Position numbers and translations under genes: made by a program. The notes beneath the pieces are model-generated. The model was given only the letters and a program-made list of their open reading frames with translations. It was not told where the DNA came from and did no database searches. 64,000 bases of DNA from Arthrobacter citreus (GTDB lineage Bacteria > Actinomycetota > Actinomycetes > Actinomycetales > Micrococcaceae), in the NCBI RefSeq assembly GCF_009192745.1, contig NZ_VTFV01000010.1, positions 62,001-126,000 of the forward strand. Reading direction: 5' to 3'. Each line of letters begins with the position of its first letter. Positions within the stretch are counted from its first letter, which is position 1. Shown here piece by piece: positions 36,329 through 46,010 of the stretch.

Positions 36329-38639
36329 TCACGGACTTGGACGTCGGGGTGCCGCTGACTTCGGCTACGGAGTCCAGCGGCACCAGCACGTTCGCCTCCG
36401 GATAGTACGCAGCAGCGCATCCCACGGGCGTGTTGTAGGCAACCGCACGGAAGGACTCGGCACGCCGTTCAACGCCGTCCTCGTATTCGGAGACCATATC
36501 CACCATGTCTCCGTCCTTGAAGCCGGCTGCCGCGAGGTCCTTTTCATTCACGAACACCACCCGGCGTCCGCCGTAGATGCCGCGGTAGCGGTCGTCCTTG
36601 GCATAGACCGTGGTGTTGTACTGGTCATGCGCACGCAGGGTCTGCAGGATCAGCCGCCCCTCGGGCACCCTGGGATAGTCCAGTTCATTGGCGGTGAAGC
36701 GGGCCTTGCCGGTTGCCGTGGCGAACCTGCGGCCGTCACGGGGTCCGTTGGGCAGGACGAATCCACCGCCCCCGCGCTTGATCTTGGACTCGAAGCCTTC
36801 AAAGCCGGGAATGACGTTCTCGATCCGGCGGCGGATGAGCGAGTAGTCGGCACGGCAGGCGATCCAGTCCAGCTGCGGGGCATTTGCGCGGAAGGGGGCG
36901 TTCTCCCCGGCGAAGAGACGCTCGGCCAGCTCGCACACGATCGCCACCTCTGACCGGACTTCGGGTCCGGGGGGATCAAGGCGTCCCTGCGAGGCATGCA
37001 CTGCGCTCATTGAGTCTTCCACCGTGACCCTCTGGTCACCGCTTGCCTGGGTGTCCCGGTCCGTCCGGCCCAGCGCGGGAAGGATCAGGGCCCGGCGGCC
37101 GTGGACCAGATGGGACTTGTTCAGCTTGGTTGACACCTGGACTGTGAGTTCAGTGTTGCGCAGGGCGTCCTCGGTGACGGCGGAATCCGGGGTGGCGCGG
37201 ATGAAATTGCCGCCCATCGCCATGAAGACCCGGACTTTGGAGTCCCGCATGGCCCGGATGGCGTTGACTGTGTCGAACCCGTGGCGCCGCGGCGAGGCAA
37301 AGCTGAACTCGGCGTCGAGCTTGTCGTGGAATGCTTCGGGCATGCGCTCGAAGATGCCCATGGTGCGGTCGCCCTGGACGTTGGAGTGCCCGCGGACCGG
37401 GCAGACGCCTGCTCCGGGCCGTCCGACGTTGCCCTGCAGCAGGAGCACGTTGACGATGTCGCGCAGCATGGCCACTGAGTGCTTGTGCTGCGTGAGGCCC
37501 ATGGCCCAGCACACCACGGTGGATTTTGAAGCGATCAGCCGGGCACCGGTGGCTTCGATCTGCGCGCGGGTCAGCCCGCTGGCAAGGCAGATCTCGTCCC
37601 AGGACGTATTCCGGATCTCCGCCAGGTAGGAATCGAGCCCATCGGTGTAGTCCTTGATGAAAGCGTGGTCAAAGACGTTCCCGTGTTCCTCTTCCTGTTC
37701 CAGCAGGTATTTGCCCAGCCCCTGGAAGAGGGCCTGGTCCCCGCCCAACCGGATCTGCAGGAAATCATCTGCCAGCTGGGTGCCGCCGCCGAACTTGGAG
37801 CCCAGCAGGCCGCCGGCCGTCTGCGGGTTGTCGAAGCGGAGCAGGCCTGCCTCCGGCAGGGGATTCACGGCCACGATGGCGGCACCGTTCTTCTTGGCGC
37901 GCTCCAGGGCAGTCAGCATGCGTGGATGGTTGGTGCCGGGGTTCTGTCCGGCCACGATGATCAGGTCCGAACCCTGCACATCATCCAGGCTGACGGTGCC
38001 CTTGCCGACGCCGAGGGTTTCCGTCAGGGCCGATCCGGAGGACTCGTGGCACATGTTGGAGCAGTCCGGGAGGTTGTTGGTGCCCAGGCCGCGGACCATC
38101 AGCTGGTAGAGGAAAGCGGCTTCGTTGGAGGTCCGGCCGGAGGTGTAGAAGACCGCCTGGTCCGGGCTGTCCATCGCGGCCAGCTCTTCGACAATCATCG
38201 TGTAGGCACCGTCCCAGCTGATCGGCCGGTAATGGGTGTCTCCGGCTTCAAGGACCATGGGGTGGGTGAGGCGGCCCTGCTGGCCCAGCCAGTAGTCGTC
38301 CTTGCCCAGCATCTCGGCGACGGAGTGCTCGGCAAAGAACTCCGGCGGCACCTTCCGCTTGGTCGCTTCTTCCGCCACAGCCTTGGCGCCGTTTTCGCAG
38401 AACTCCGCCGCGTGGCGCTTATCTCCTTCCGGCCAGGCGCAGCCGGGGCAGTCGAAACCCTTCTTCTGGTTGACGTTCAGCAGCGTTTTGGCACTGCGCA
38501 GCGGGCCCATTTGGTCGAAGGAAATGCGCAGCGAGTTGATCACTGCCGGCAGCCCGACGGCATGCGTTTTCGGATCACCAACCCGCAGCTCTGATTCGTT
38601 GATTCCATCTTTCGGAGCCTTGCTTGGCACAGCCACCAC
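36279..38639 (-). CDS. FdhF/YdeP-family molybdopterin oxidoreductase
   Basis: This 786-residue enzyme of the DMSO reductase superfamily is closest to YdeP and the alpha subunit of formate dehydrogenase. It should bind bis-MGD. Landmarks are FDCPGCAWPEGDKRHAAEFC near residue 60, WDGAYTMIVEELA, AGQNPGTNHPRML and the C-terminal molybdopterin-binding half. It lacks the classic N-terminal CxxCxxxC iron-sulfur motif, as in YdeP. Whether it uses formate is unproven. The start is a run of GTGs (38639, 38636 or 38630) after AAGGAC. Divergent fdhD and convergent moeA support a shared maturation path. Confidence 0.9.
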   Translation of the reverse strand: MVAVPSKAPKDGINESELRVGDPKTHAVGLPAVINSLRISFDQMGPLRSAKTLLNVNQKKGFDCPGCAWPEGDKRHAAEFCENGAKAVAEEATKRKVPPEFFAEHSVAEMLGKDDYWLGQQGRLTHPMVLEAGDTHYRPISWDGAYTMIVEELAAMDSPDQAVFYTSGRTSNEAAFLYQLMVRGLGTNNLPDCSNMCHESSGSALTETLGVGKGTVSLDDVQGSDLIIVAGQNPGTNHPRMLTALERAKKNGAAIVAVNPLPEAGLLRFDNPQTAGGLLGSKFGGGTQLADDFLQIRLGGDQALFQGLGKYLLEQEEEHGNVFDHAFIKDYTDGLDSYLAEIRNTSWDEICLASGLTRAQIEATGARLIASKSTVVCWAMGLTQHKHSVAMLRDIVNVLLLQGNVGRPGAGVCPVRGHSNVQGDRTMGIFERMPEAFHDKLDAEFSFASPRRHGFDTVNAIRAMRDSKVRVFMAMGGNFIRATPDSAVTEDALRNTELTVQVSTKLNKSHLVHGRRALILPALGRTDRDTQASGDQRVTVEDSMSAVHASQGRLDPPGPEVRSEVAIVCELAERLFAGENAPFRANAPQLDWIACRADYSLIRRRIENVIPGFEGFESKIKRGGGGFVLPNGPRDGRRFATATGKARFTANELDYPRVPEGRLILQTLRAHDQYNTTVYAKDDRYRGIYGGRRVVFVNEKDLAAAGFKDGDMVDMVSEYEDGVERRAESFRAVAYNTPVGCAAAYYPEANVLVPLDSVAEVSGTPTSKSVIIRLEAAAPATAAAAH

Positions 38640-38705
38640 GTCCTTGTGTAGGAAATCCCCTAGTCTGAAGTGAGGCCAGTCTAAGACTTATTGAGGAGCG
38701 ATGGG

Positions 38706-39563
38706 ATGGGACGGGTTTCACGGCGTGCCCGCGTCACGAGGTTCCGCACGGACGGCACGGTGAGCCGGCGCGATGACGTGCTCGCCGGAGAGGAGCCGCT
38801 GGAGATCCGGTTCCAGGGCAAATCCTTCACCGTAACCATGCGTACTCCCGGCGACGACTTTGACCTGGTGGCCGGTTTCCTGGTCTCTGAGGGTGTTATC
38901 TGGGAAGCCGGCCAGCTGATCTCCATGCGGTACTGCGCCGGCGTGGACGAGGAGGGCCAGCAGACCTTCAACGTGGTCGATGTGCAGCTGCGGCCCGGGA
39001 CGGCCTTGCCGGATACCGGCATGGAGCGGCATGTCTACACCTCCAGTTCCTGCGGTATCTGCGGCACGGCGTCCATCGAAGCGGTGCGGAAATCGTCCCA
39101 TTTCGACGTCGCGGACGACGGCGTCCGGGTGCCGCTTGAGGTCCTGGCCGCTTTGCCCGACCGGCTGCGCGAAAGCCAGGCGCTGTTCGAGAAGACCGGA
39201 GGCGTCCACGCGGCCGGACTGTTCACCGCCGACGGGGAACTGCTGTGCCTGCGTGAAGACGTGGGACGGCACAACGCCGTGGACAAGGTGGTGGGCTGGG
39301 CGCTGCGTGCAGGAATGCTGCCGCTGCGCGGCAAGGTGCTGCAGGTATCCGGACGGGCATCTTTTGAACTTGTTCAAAAGGCCCAATTGGCAGGGATTCC
39401 GGTTCTTGCCGCGGTCTCTGCGCCGTCGGCTCTCTCCGTGGACCTGGCGCGCGATGCCGGCATGACCCTGGTGGGCTTCAGCCGGGGTAACTCCCTGAAC
39501 TGCTACTGCTTCCCGGAGCGGATCCAGGCCCAGGTGCCCGCGCCGGCGGCCGCGGGAAGCTAG
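38706..39563 (+). CDS. fdhD: FdhD sulfurtransferase for formate dehydrogenase
   Basis: This 285-residue protein passes sulfur from a cysteine desulfurase to the Mo-bis-MGD cofactor, a step needed for formate dehydrogenase activity. The paired cysteines in SSSCGICGTAS (about residue 118) and the sequence DVGRHNAVDKVVGWA are diagnostic. The ATG at 38706 has AGGAG seven bases upstream; a TTG at 38691 in the same frame overlaps that site. It is divergent from the FdhF/YdeP-type gene across only 66 bases, which must hold both promoters. Confidence 0.95.
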   Translation: MGRVSRRARVTRFRTDGTVSRRDDVLAGEEPLEIRFQGKSFTVTMRTPGDDFDLVAGFLVSEGVIWEAGQLISMRYCAGVDEEGQQTFNVVDVQLRPGTALPDTGMERHVYTSSSCGICGTASIEAVRKSSHFDVADDGVRVPLEVLAALPDRLRESQALFEKTGGVHAAGLFTADGELLCLREDVGRHNAVDKVVGWALRAGMLPLRGKVLQVSGRASFELVQKAQLAGIPVLAAVSAPSALSVDLARDAGMTLVGFSRGNSLNCYCFPERIQAQVPAPAAAGS

Positions 39564-41242
39564 CTCGCGGGCAGCATTACCTCAGCGCAGGTTCCTTCTC
39601 CGATGGTTGAGGAGATGGAAAGCCTGCCGCCGTGCTGGTTGACGATGTCCTGCACGATGGACAGGCCCAGGCCCGTTCCGGGGATGGCCGCAGCCGTGGC
39701 GTTGGATGCGCGGAAGAAGCGGCTGAAGAGCTTGGGAAGGTCCTCCTCCGGGATCCCGATTCCGGTGTCCTGCACGCAGACCCGGATCATGGGTGCGGTT
39801 CCGTCTCCGGGCTCGCACAGCCCGGCAGTCAGGCGCACCGAGCCGCTGGGCGGGGTGAACTTCACGGCGTTGGAAATCAGGTTCATAAAAACCCGTTCAA
39901 GCTGCTCCCGGTCCCCGTCAAGGCGCAGGTCCAGGCGCAGTTCCGGGTCCAGCTCGTCAAGCGTGAGCTCGATGTTCCGGCTGCTTGCCGCGGGGGTCAG
40001 GGAAGCGATGACCTGCTCCAGCAGGTCCCGCAGCACGAGTTCTTCGACGTCCATCCGGGTTTCATCCGCGTCTGCCCTGGAAATGGTGAGCAGGTCCCCG
40101 ATCAGGTGGTTCAGCCGGGTGGCGTTGCGTCCCACGATTTCAAGCATCTGGGCGACTTCGGGTGAGATTCCGCCGCCTGAGCCGTCCAGGATCAGGTCAA
40201 GGTAACCGGTGATCGACGTCAGCGGAGTGCGCAGCTCGTGGTTGATCGTGGCGACGAAGTCGGTTTTCTCCCGGTCCAGTTCGCGCTGCCGGGCAAGGAC
40301 CGTCCGCTGGGCAGTGATGAGGTGCCCCTGCACCAGGCCGTGGGCAAGGTTCCCGCTGACGTGCTGTATCAGGGAGAGCTCGGTGGGTGTCCAGGTGCGG
40401 GCCGCGTTCTCGCCGGCCAGCCAGATGAGGCCAAACGGGCGGTCACCGTGCCCCAGGGGAACAATTACGGATGTCCGCAGGCCGGCGTCCCGGGGTGCCG
40501 GGTGGAGGATTGGATGGACGTCCGGGTCCGGATCCTGATGGTCGCGTGAGGCGAGGATCTTTCCCGAGTCCCAGAGCATTTCCGCCACGTCCGCGGCCAG
40601 TTCCGGATCCGGAGCGGGAATGGCACACCTGGAGCCGGGCCGGCTCCAGGAGGTCAGGAGTTCCGGGACCCGTTCGTCCGGGAACGTAGTGAGGGCTACG
40701 TGGTCTGCCCGGAAGGCGTCTCCCAGCCCGGAGACCACGGCCTCGGACATGACGTGGGGATCATTGGTGGCCCGCACGGCTGCGGAGATGACACGGGTTT
40801 TTCCGCGGAGGACGGCATTCACCTCGCGGCGCCGCCGAACTGCCAGGGTCTCCGCGCGGATCAGGGCCGCCCGGTAGGAGAGGTCGCTGCCCGAGACGGG
40901 GCTGAGGACAAAGTCGGTGATGCCCCGGCGAACCATGTCCTCGACGTCGAGGAGTTCACCGGGAGTCACAAGGATGACAGGGGGCCCGGAACCGTCTGCA
41001 GCGGGCAGGAGCCAGCGGCGCAGGTCGGTGCCTGCCTGCTGGAGGGCCGTGGTGTCCACGACGGCCAGCACGGGCAGCTGAGATTCCGGGGCGGTCCCGT
41101 GCAGAACGGGACGCAGCCCGGCAAATCCCAGTGCCTCTTCCACCTCGCTTCGCAGCTGCGGGTCGCTGACGGCTACGAGAGCCGGCAGGTCCTCGCGGAG
41201 GGAGTCCGTGGACAGGCCCTCGTGAGTCGGCGCCGTCGGCAT
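39560..41242 (-). CDS. Orphan histidine kinase with degenerate receiver and GAF domains
   Basis: This 560-residue soluble kinase has no transmembrane segment. An N-terminal receiver-like domain (about 20-135) keeps Asp63 and Thr93, but the conserved Lys is Ser114 and the acidic pocket is reduced to SD. A GAF sensor follows (about 150-310), then HisKA with His335 in TINHELRTP and an ATPase with NLISNAVKFTP, DTGIGIP and GTGLGLSIV. No response regulator lies next to it. The ATG at 41242 has AAAGG upstream. Its stop overlaps the end of fdhD by four bases. Confidence 0.9.
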   Translation of the reverse strand: MPTAPTHEGLSTDSLREDLPALVAVSDPQLRSEVEEALGFAGLRPVLHGTAPESQLPVLAVVDTTALQQAGTDLRRWLLPAADGSGPPVILVTPGELLDVEDMVRRGITDFVLSPVSGSDLSYRAALIRAETLAVRRRREVNAVLRGKTRVISAAVRATNDPHVMSEAVVSGLGDAFRADHVALTTFPDERVPELLTSWSRPGSRCAIPAPDPELAADVAEMLWDSGKILASRDHQDPDPDVHPILHPAPRDAGLRTSVIVPLGHGDRPFGLIWLAGENAARTWTPTELSLIQHVSGNLAHGLVQGHLITAQRTVLARQRELDREKTDFVATINHELRTPLTSITGYLDLILDGSGGGISPEVAQMLEIVGRNATRLNHLIGDLLTISRADADETRMDVEELVLRDLLEQVIASLTPAASSRNIELTLDELDPELRLDLRLDGDREQLERVFMNLISNAVKFTPPSGSVRLTAGLCEPGDGTAPMIRVCVQDTGIGIPEEDLPKLFSRFFRASNATAAAIPGTGLGLSIVQDIVNQHGGRLSISSTIGEGTCAEVMLPAS

Positions 41243-41459
41243 AGGGGCCTTTCGTTCTGGGGTCCGTGCAGGTCGGACCGATTTGCAGTGTACCCCAGTG
41301 TGGCCCCTGTTACCTGTGGTGAAACGCACACCGGTTTTGTGTCGAGCCGGGGCTGCCCAAATGCGGGAATTCCGCGTCCTGTGCAGCGGTTATGGAACTC
41401 GGGAAAGGCCGGTCCCGCGCCTAAGCTGGATACCGGGCTACGTGAAAGAAGAAATCAGC

Positions 41460-43358
41460 ATGAGCATGGAAAGTGCGGCCTGGAGTTCGCTCTACAAGAT
41501 CTCCACGGCCAAGGGCACCGACAACAAGATCTCCAGGGAAACGCTTCGGCGGATCCTGGCGTTCGCGTCTCCGTACCGGCGGCAGCTGTTTGGGTTCCTG
41601 GCCCTCTCCACGGCCGGGGCCTTCCTCGCCGTCGCCACTCCCGTCCTGGCCGGTGAGGTGGTCAACGCGATCGTGGGCGGAACGTCCGTGGAAACCGTGG
41701 TGTGGCTGGCTGTCCTGATCGCGGTGGTCGCCATCGCGGACGCAGGGGTGTCCCTGGCCACCCGGTGGTTCTCCTCGCGCATCGGCGAGCAGGTAATCCT
41801 GGACCTCCGGACCAAGGTGTTCGACCACGTCCAGCGCATGCCCATAGCGTTTTTCACGCGCACCCGTACCGGCGCCCTGGTCAGCCGGCTCAACAATGAC
41901 GTCATTGGTGCCCAGCAGGCCTTCAGCGGAACCCTCTCCGGAGTGGTGAGCAACCTCGTAGCCCTGATCCTGACCCTGATCGTCATGCTGACAACCTCCT
42001 GGCAGGTAACCATCCTCGCCATGCTGCTGCTGCCGGTCTTCCTCCTGCCCGCGCGCCGGATGGGGAGCCGCCTGGCCGCCCTGAGGCGCGAGGCCGCGAA
42101 CCACAACGCGTCGATGGGCACCCAGATGACGGAGCGGTTCTCGGCTCCGGGAGCCACGCTGGTCAAGCTGTTCGGCCGCCCGGACCAGGAATCCACGGAG
42201 TTCGCCGTGCGTGCCGCGAGGGTACGCGATATTGGCGTCAAGACCGCCATGATGCAGTCCGTCTTCGTGACGGCCCTGACCCTGGTGTCCGCCCTTGCCC
42301 TGGCCCTGGTATACGGACTCGGCGGCTGGTTCGCCATGACCGGTACCCTCAACGCCGGCGACGTGGTGACCCTGGCATTGCTGCTGACCCGGCTCTATGC
42401 CCCGCTCACCTCCCTGGCCAACGCCCGGGTGGAGATCATGAGCGCAGTAGTCAGCTTCGAGCGGGTCTTCGAGATCCTTGACCTTAAGCCGCTGATCCAG
42501 GAGAAGGAAGATCCCAAGCCGGTGCCTGACGGGCCCCTGGGAGTGGAGTTCGACGACGTCACCTTTGCCTACCCGACGGCGGACAAGGTCTCCCTGGCTT
42601 CCCTCGAGGACGTGGCAGTGCTGGACAGCCGCGGGGGCGAAGACGTGCTGCACGGAGTGTCCTTCCGGGTCGAACCGGGCCAGACCGTGGCGCTGGTGGG
42701 CAGCTCGGGCGCCGGCAAGTCGACGATCGCGCAGCTGCTTTCCCGCCTGTACGACGTCGACGCCGGTGCGGTGCGCTTCTCCGGCACGGATGTGCGGGAC
42801 GTGAGCTTTGAAGGGATGCGCGGTGCCCTGGGCATGGTGACCCAGGACGGGCACCTGTTCCACGAAAGCATCCGGTCAAACCTGCTGCTGGCCAACCCGG
42901 AAGCCTCGGAGGAGGAAATCTGGGACGCGCTGCGCCGTGCCCGGCTGCAGGACCTGATCAGCTCGCTGCCGGACGGCTTGGAAACAATGGTGGGGGAGCG
43001 TGGCTACCGCCTCTCCGGCGGCGAACGCCAGCGAATGACCATCGCCCGCCTGCTGCTTGCCCAGCCGCGCATCGTGGTCCTGGACGAGGCGACGGCGGCA
43101 CTGGATTCGACGTCGGAAGCTGCAGTCCAGGCGGCCCTGACGGAAGCGCTGGAAGGACGCACCGCCGTCGTGATTGCCCACCGCCTTTCCACCATCCGCA
43201 ACGCCGACCGGATCCTGGTGATCGAGGACGGGCGGATCGCGGAACAGGGAACGCATACGGAGCTGCTGGCGAAGGGCGGACGGTACGCCGAGCTCTACAA
43301 CACCCAGTTCGCTGCCGCTGAGCCCGAGGCGCTCAGCGGGCAGTCTCCCGCGCAGTAG
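41460..43358 (+). CDS. ABC exporter, fused permease and ATPase
   Basis: This half-transporter of about 632 residues should act as a homodimer to export lipids, drugs or peptides. Six transmembrane helices fill residues about 35-330, followed by the ATPase with Walker A GSSGAGKSTIAQLLSRLYD, signature LSGGERQRM, Walker B IVVLDEATAALD and a switch His. An insert of about 23 residues sits between the first ATPase strand (TFAYP) and the A-loop region (VLHGVSF). ATG 41460 is preferred; GTG 41442 and ATG 41466 are alternatives. It ends four bases from the convergent DeoR gene. Confidence 0.9.
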   Translation: MSMESAAWSSLYKISTAKGTDNKISRETLRRILAFASPYRRQLFGFLALSTAGAFLAVATPVLAGEVVNAIVGGTSVETVVWLAVLIAVVAIADAGVSLATRWFSSRIGEQVILDLRTKVFDHVQRMPIAFFTRTRTGALVSRLNNDVIGAQQAFSGTLSGVVSNLVALILTLIVMLTTSWQVTILAMLLLPVFLLPARRMGSRLAALRREAANHNASMGTQMTERFSAPGATLVKLFGRPDQESTEFAVRAARVRDIGVKTAMMQSVFVTALTLVSALALALVYGLGGWFAMTGTLNAGDVVTLALLLTRLYAPLTSLANARVEIMSAVVSFERVFEILDLKPLIQEKEDPKPVPDGPLGVEFDDVTFAYPTADKVSLASLEDVAVLDSRGGEDVLHGVSFRVEPGQTVALVGSSGAGKSTIAQLLSRLYDVDAGAVRFSGTDVRDVSFEGMRGALGMVTQDGHLFHESIRSNLLLANPEASEEEIWDALRRARLQDLISSLPDGLETMVGERGYRLSGGERQRMTIARLLLAQPRIVVLDEATAALDSTSEAAVQAALTEALEGRTAVVIAHRLSTIRNADRILVIEDGRIAEQGTHTELLAKGGRYAELYNTQFAAAEPEALSGQSPAQ

Positions 43359-43362
43359 CGGG

Positions 43363-44157
43363 CTACTTCCTGGGGGCTGCCACGATCACCCGGGTGCCGG
43401 AGGACTCGAATGCGGCCTTAGCCTCGTCGGTGATTCCGCTGTCCGTGATGAGATTGCTGAACACGAATCCGCTGAGCGTGGCGAAACTGCGGCTGCCGAT
43501 TTTGGAAGAGTCGGCCACCACGTAGGTTTCCGATGCGCGCCGGGACATCAGAGCGTTCACGGCTGCCTCGGCTTCGTCGTTGATGGTGGGACCCACCTGC
43601 GGATCCAGCCCGTTGACACCCACGAAGGCGAAGTCCAGCGCTACCCGCTGCAGGATGGTGTCGGTATACGGACCCACCAGTTCGTAGGAGCGGGGATTGA
43701 CGACGCCGCCGGTCACCATGACGCGGATGTTGGGCCGGACAACCAGCTGGGCAGCGATGTTGATGGCGTTGGTGACTACGGTGAGCGTGGGCTTGCTGGA
43801 GGGTTCCATGAGGTCCCTGCGCATCCCCAGCTCGTGCGCGATGGCGGTGCTCGTGGTGCCGCCGCACAGCCCGATCACCGCGCCCCGCGGTACCAGGGCG
43901 CTCGCAGCCTGGGCGATTGCCTGTTTTTGTGCGGCCTGGTCGTCCCGGGTGTACCGGGCCGGCAGGTCATAGGCGACTGCTTCCATGGTGGCGCCGCCGC
44001 GGGTTCGGGTCAGCAGGCGCTGGGCGGCGAGGGCGTCGAGGTCGCGCCGGGCCGTGGCCGGGGAAACCCCGAGCCCGGAGACGATGTCCTCCACCTGCAC
44101 ATGCCCGTGTTCGGCCAGCAGGTCAAGGATCGCGTTGAGCCGCTCTGATTTTTCCAT
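43363..44157 (-). CDS. DeoR/GlpR-family sugar-phosphate repressor
   Basis: This 264-residue repressor has an N-terminal DeoR helix-turn-helix (ERLNAILDLLAEHGHVQVED, then VSPATARRDLDALAAQ) and a C-terminal sugar-phosphate sensor domain (GLCGGTTSTAIAHEL, and FVGVNGLDP). Family members are released from DNA by phosphorylated sugars. It is the last gene of the kinase/aldolase operon, six bases after the aldolase, and most likely controls that operon and the divergent ABC importer. Candidate sites lie at 47971-47990 and 48121-48138. Confidence 0.9.
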   Translation of the reverse strand: MEKSERLNAILDLLAEHGHVQVEDIVSGLGVSPATARRDLDALAAQRLLTRTRGGATMEAVAYDLPARYTRDDQAAQKQAIAQAASALVPRGAVIGLCGGTTSTAIAHELGMRRDLMEPSSKPTLTVVTNAINIAAQLVVRPNIRVMVTGGVVNPRSYELVGPYTDTILQRVALDFAFVGVNGLDPQVGPTINDEAEAAVNALMSRRASETYVVADSSKIGSRSFATLSGFVFSNLITDSGITDEAKAAFESSGTRVIVAAPRK

Positions 44158-44163
44158 GTGTTC

Positions 44164-45024
44164 CTAGTCTTCGCCGGCGGGGAGGCCCCCGCGGAGCGAG
44201 AAAAGTGCCAGCAGCCGCCCCGCCTCGGGGGCCAGCGCCTGCCGGCCGGCGTGGACGTACTTCCGTGAATCCACAAGGGACGGGTTGTCTTCCAGGACCC
44301 CGCGGACGGCACGGGTGAAGAAGGTGTTCAAATGCGTGGAAACATTGATTTTAGTCATCCCGGCCCGAATGGCGGACACCAGCATCTCATCGCTCACGCC
44401 GGAGGAGCCGTGCAGGACGAGCGGAACGTCCAGCGAGCGGCGGAGCTCAGCCACCAGTTCCAGGTCCAGGGCGGCCCTGCGTTCGGTCATCGCATGGGAG
44501 GACCCGACGGCGACGGCAAGGGCCCCCACCCCGGTGGCCAGGACAAAATCCACGGCTTCAAACGGATCGGTGCGCACCCCCGGAGCGTGCGCGCCGTCCT
44601 TGCCGCCGATCTCGCCGAGCTCCGCTTCGACGAAAACCCCCGCAGCCTCGGCGTGCTTGACCACGCGGGCCGTGGCGGCAACGTTTTCGGCGTACGGCAG
44701 CCGGGAGCCGTCGAACATGACTGACCCGAAGCCCAGGTCCACGGCGCGGTACGCCAGGTCCTCGTCTTCGGCGTGGTCAAGATGCAGGGCAACCGGAACA
44801 GCGGCGCTTGAGGCAATTGCCAGGCAGGCACGAGCCAGGGGCTCCAGGGCCCCGTGGTAGGCGGCGCAGTTCTCCGAGATCTGCAGGATGACAGGCAGCC
44901 CTGCCTCCTCGGCGCCCTGGACAATTGCCTCTGCGGTCTCCAGATGCAGGACATTGAAGGCTCCAATTCCGGTGCCGGCCTCCGCCGCGGACTGGACCAG
45001 CGTGCGGGTGGGGGTGAGACTCAT
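44164..45024 (-). CDS. Class II fructose/tagatose-bisphosphate aldolase
   Basis: This 286-residue zinc aldolase cleaves a ketose bisphosphate to DHAP and glyceraldehyde 3-phosphate. Visible motifs are VALHLDHAEDED (catalytic Asp and zinc His), GFGSVMFDGS and VLHGSSGVSDEM. Its size and neighbours fit the GatY/KbaY tagatose-1,6-bisphosphate group better than housekeeping FbaA of about 340 residues. The ATG has AGGAGGG six bases upstream and overlaps the stop of the PfkB gene by four bases. Confidence 0.88.
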   Translation of the reverse strand: MSLTPTRTLVQSAAEAGTGIGAFNVLHLETAEAIVQGAEEAGLPVILQISENCAAYHGALEPLARACLAIASSAAVPVALHLDHAEDEDLAYRAVDLGFGSVMFDGSRLPYAENVAATARVVKHAEAAGVFVEAELGEIGGKDGAHAPGVRTDPFEAVDFVLATGVGALAVAVGSSHAMTERRAALDLELVAELRRSLDVPLVLHGSSGVSDEMLVSAIRAGMTKINVSTHLNTFFTRAVRGVLEDNPSLVDSRKYVHAGRQALAPEAGRLLALFSLRGGLPAGED

Positions 45025-46010
45025 GTGGTTCCCTCCTGGGTGCGGATTTCCCCGCGGGTGATGTGGCGGATGTGCACTTGTCCGGCGAACTCGGCGTAGC
45101 GCGGCGAGATCTCTCCAGCTGCCGGCATCAGGACTGCGGCCGCGGACCACGCCGTGGCAGCACGCAGCAGCGGCTCGGGATCGCGTTCTCCGGATGCCAG
45201 CAGGACGGCAAGGGCAGCGACGGCGGCGTCTCCCGCCCCGGTAGGGTTGCCCGGCAGCGAGCGGCCCAGCGTTGCGGCCAGGCAGGTTCCCGGTGTCCCG
45301 GCACTGAAAAGCAGCATGCCTTCCGCACCGTTGCTGACTAGGACGTTTTGGGCGCCTGCGGCCAGCAGCATGTCCGCCCCGGCAGCGGTATCCGGGCACT
45401 GTGTCGCTTCCAGCAGTTCCTCCCGGTTGGGCTTGAGCACAAAGGCACCGGCTGCGGCGGCCTCCAGCAGGGCGGCGCCGGAGGTGTCGATGATGCAGGG
45501 CAGGCCGGCCCGGTCGCTGAGACGTACGAGCCTCGCGAAGAAATCGGTGGGAGCCTCCGGCGGCAGGCTTCCGGCGCCCACAACGCAGGCTGCCTGAGGA
45601 ACCTCATGCTCAAGGACCTGGAACAGGTCCTTCCATTCCTCGGGGCGCAGCGGAAAGCCCATTTCGTTGAAGATGCTGGTCAGTCCGTTTTCCTCATCGA
45701 CAAATGCCATGCTCCGCCGGGTAGGGGCCGAGGCTTCCACCAGCCGGTGGGGGACGCCGGCGGAGGCGAGTTCGGTTCGGCAGGCTTCTCCGGCAGGACC
45801 GCCCAGTGGTGCAACGGCAAGGGCCGGGTAGCCGAGCTGATGTATTACCCGTGCGCTGTTCAGGCCTTTCCCTCCGGCGCGGGCCAGCGGTGGCCGGACG
45901 CGGTGGGTGCTTCCCGGAGTTACCTTCCGCACCTGGTAAGTCTCGTCCAGAGCCGGGTTGGGAGTCACGGTCAGTACGGTGCCAGCGACCCGGCCGCTCA
46001 GCGGATTCAT
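45021..46010 (-). CDS. PfkB-type hexose-phosphate kinase (1-PFK / tagatose-6-P kinase)
   Basis: This 329-residue kinase of the PfkB/ribokinase family has the opening TVTPNPALDETYQV of 1-phosphofructokinase and tagatose-6-phosphate kinase, the GGKGLNSARV substrate motif and the C-terminal anion hole NPTGAGDAAVAALAVLL with the catalytic Asp. Its product would be the substrate of the aldolase encoded next. Start and stop overlap the ROK and aldolase genes by four bases each, so the three are translationally coupled. Fructose-1-phosphate cannot be excluded as substrate. Confidence 0.88.
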   Translation of the reverse strand: MNPLSGRVAGTVLTVTPNPALDETYQVRKVTPGSTHRVRPPLARAGGKGLNSARVIHQLGYPALAVAPLGGPAGEACRTELASAGVPHRLVEASAPTRRSMAFVDEENGLTSIFNEMGFPLRPEEWKDLFQVLEHEVPQAACVVGAGSLPPEAPTDFFARLVRLSDRAGLPCIIDTSGAALLEAAAAGAFVLKPNREELLEATQCPDTAAGADMLLAAGAQNVLVSNGAEGMLLFSAGTPGTCLAATLGRSLPGNPTGAGDAAVAALAVLLASGERDPEPLLRAATAWSAAAVLMPAAGEISPRYAEFAGQVHIRHITRGEIRTQEGTT

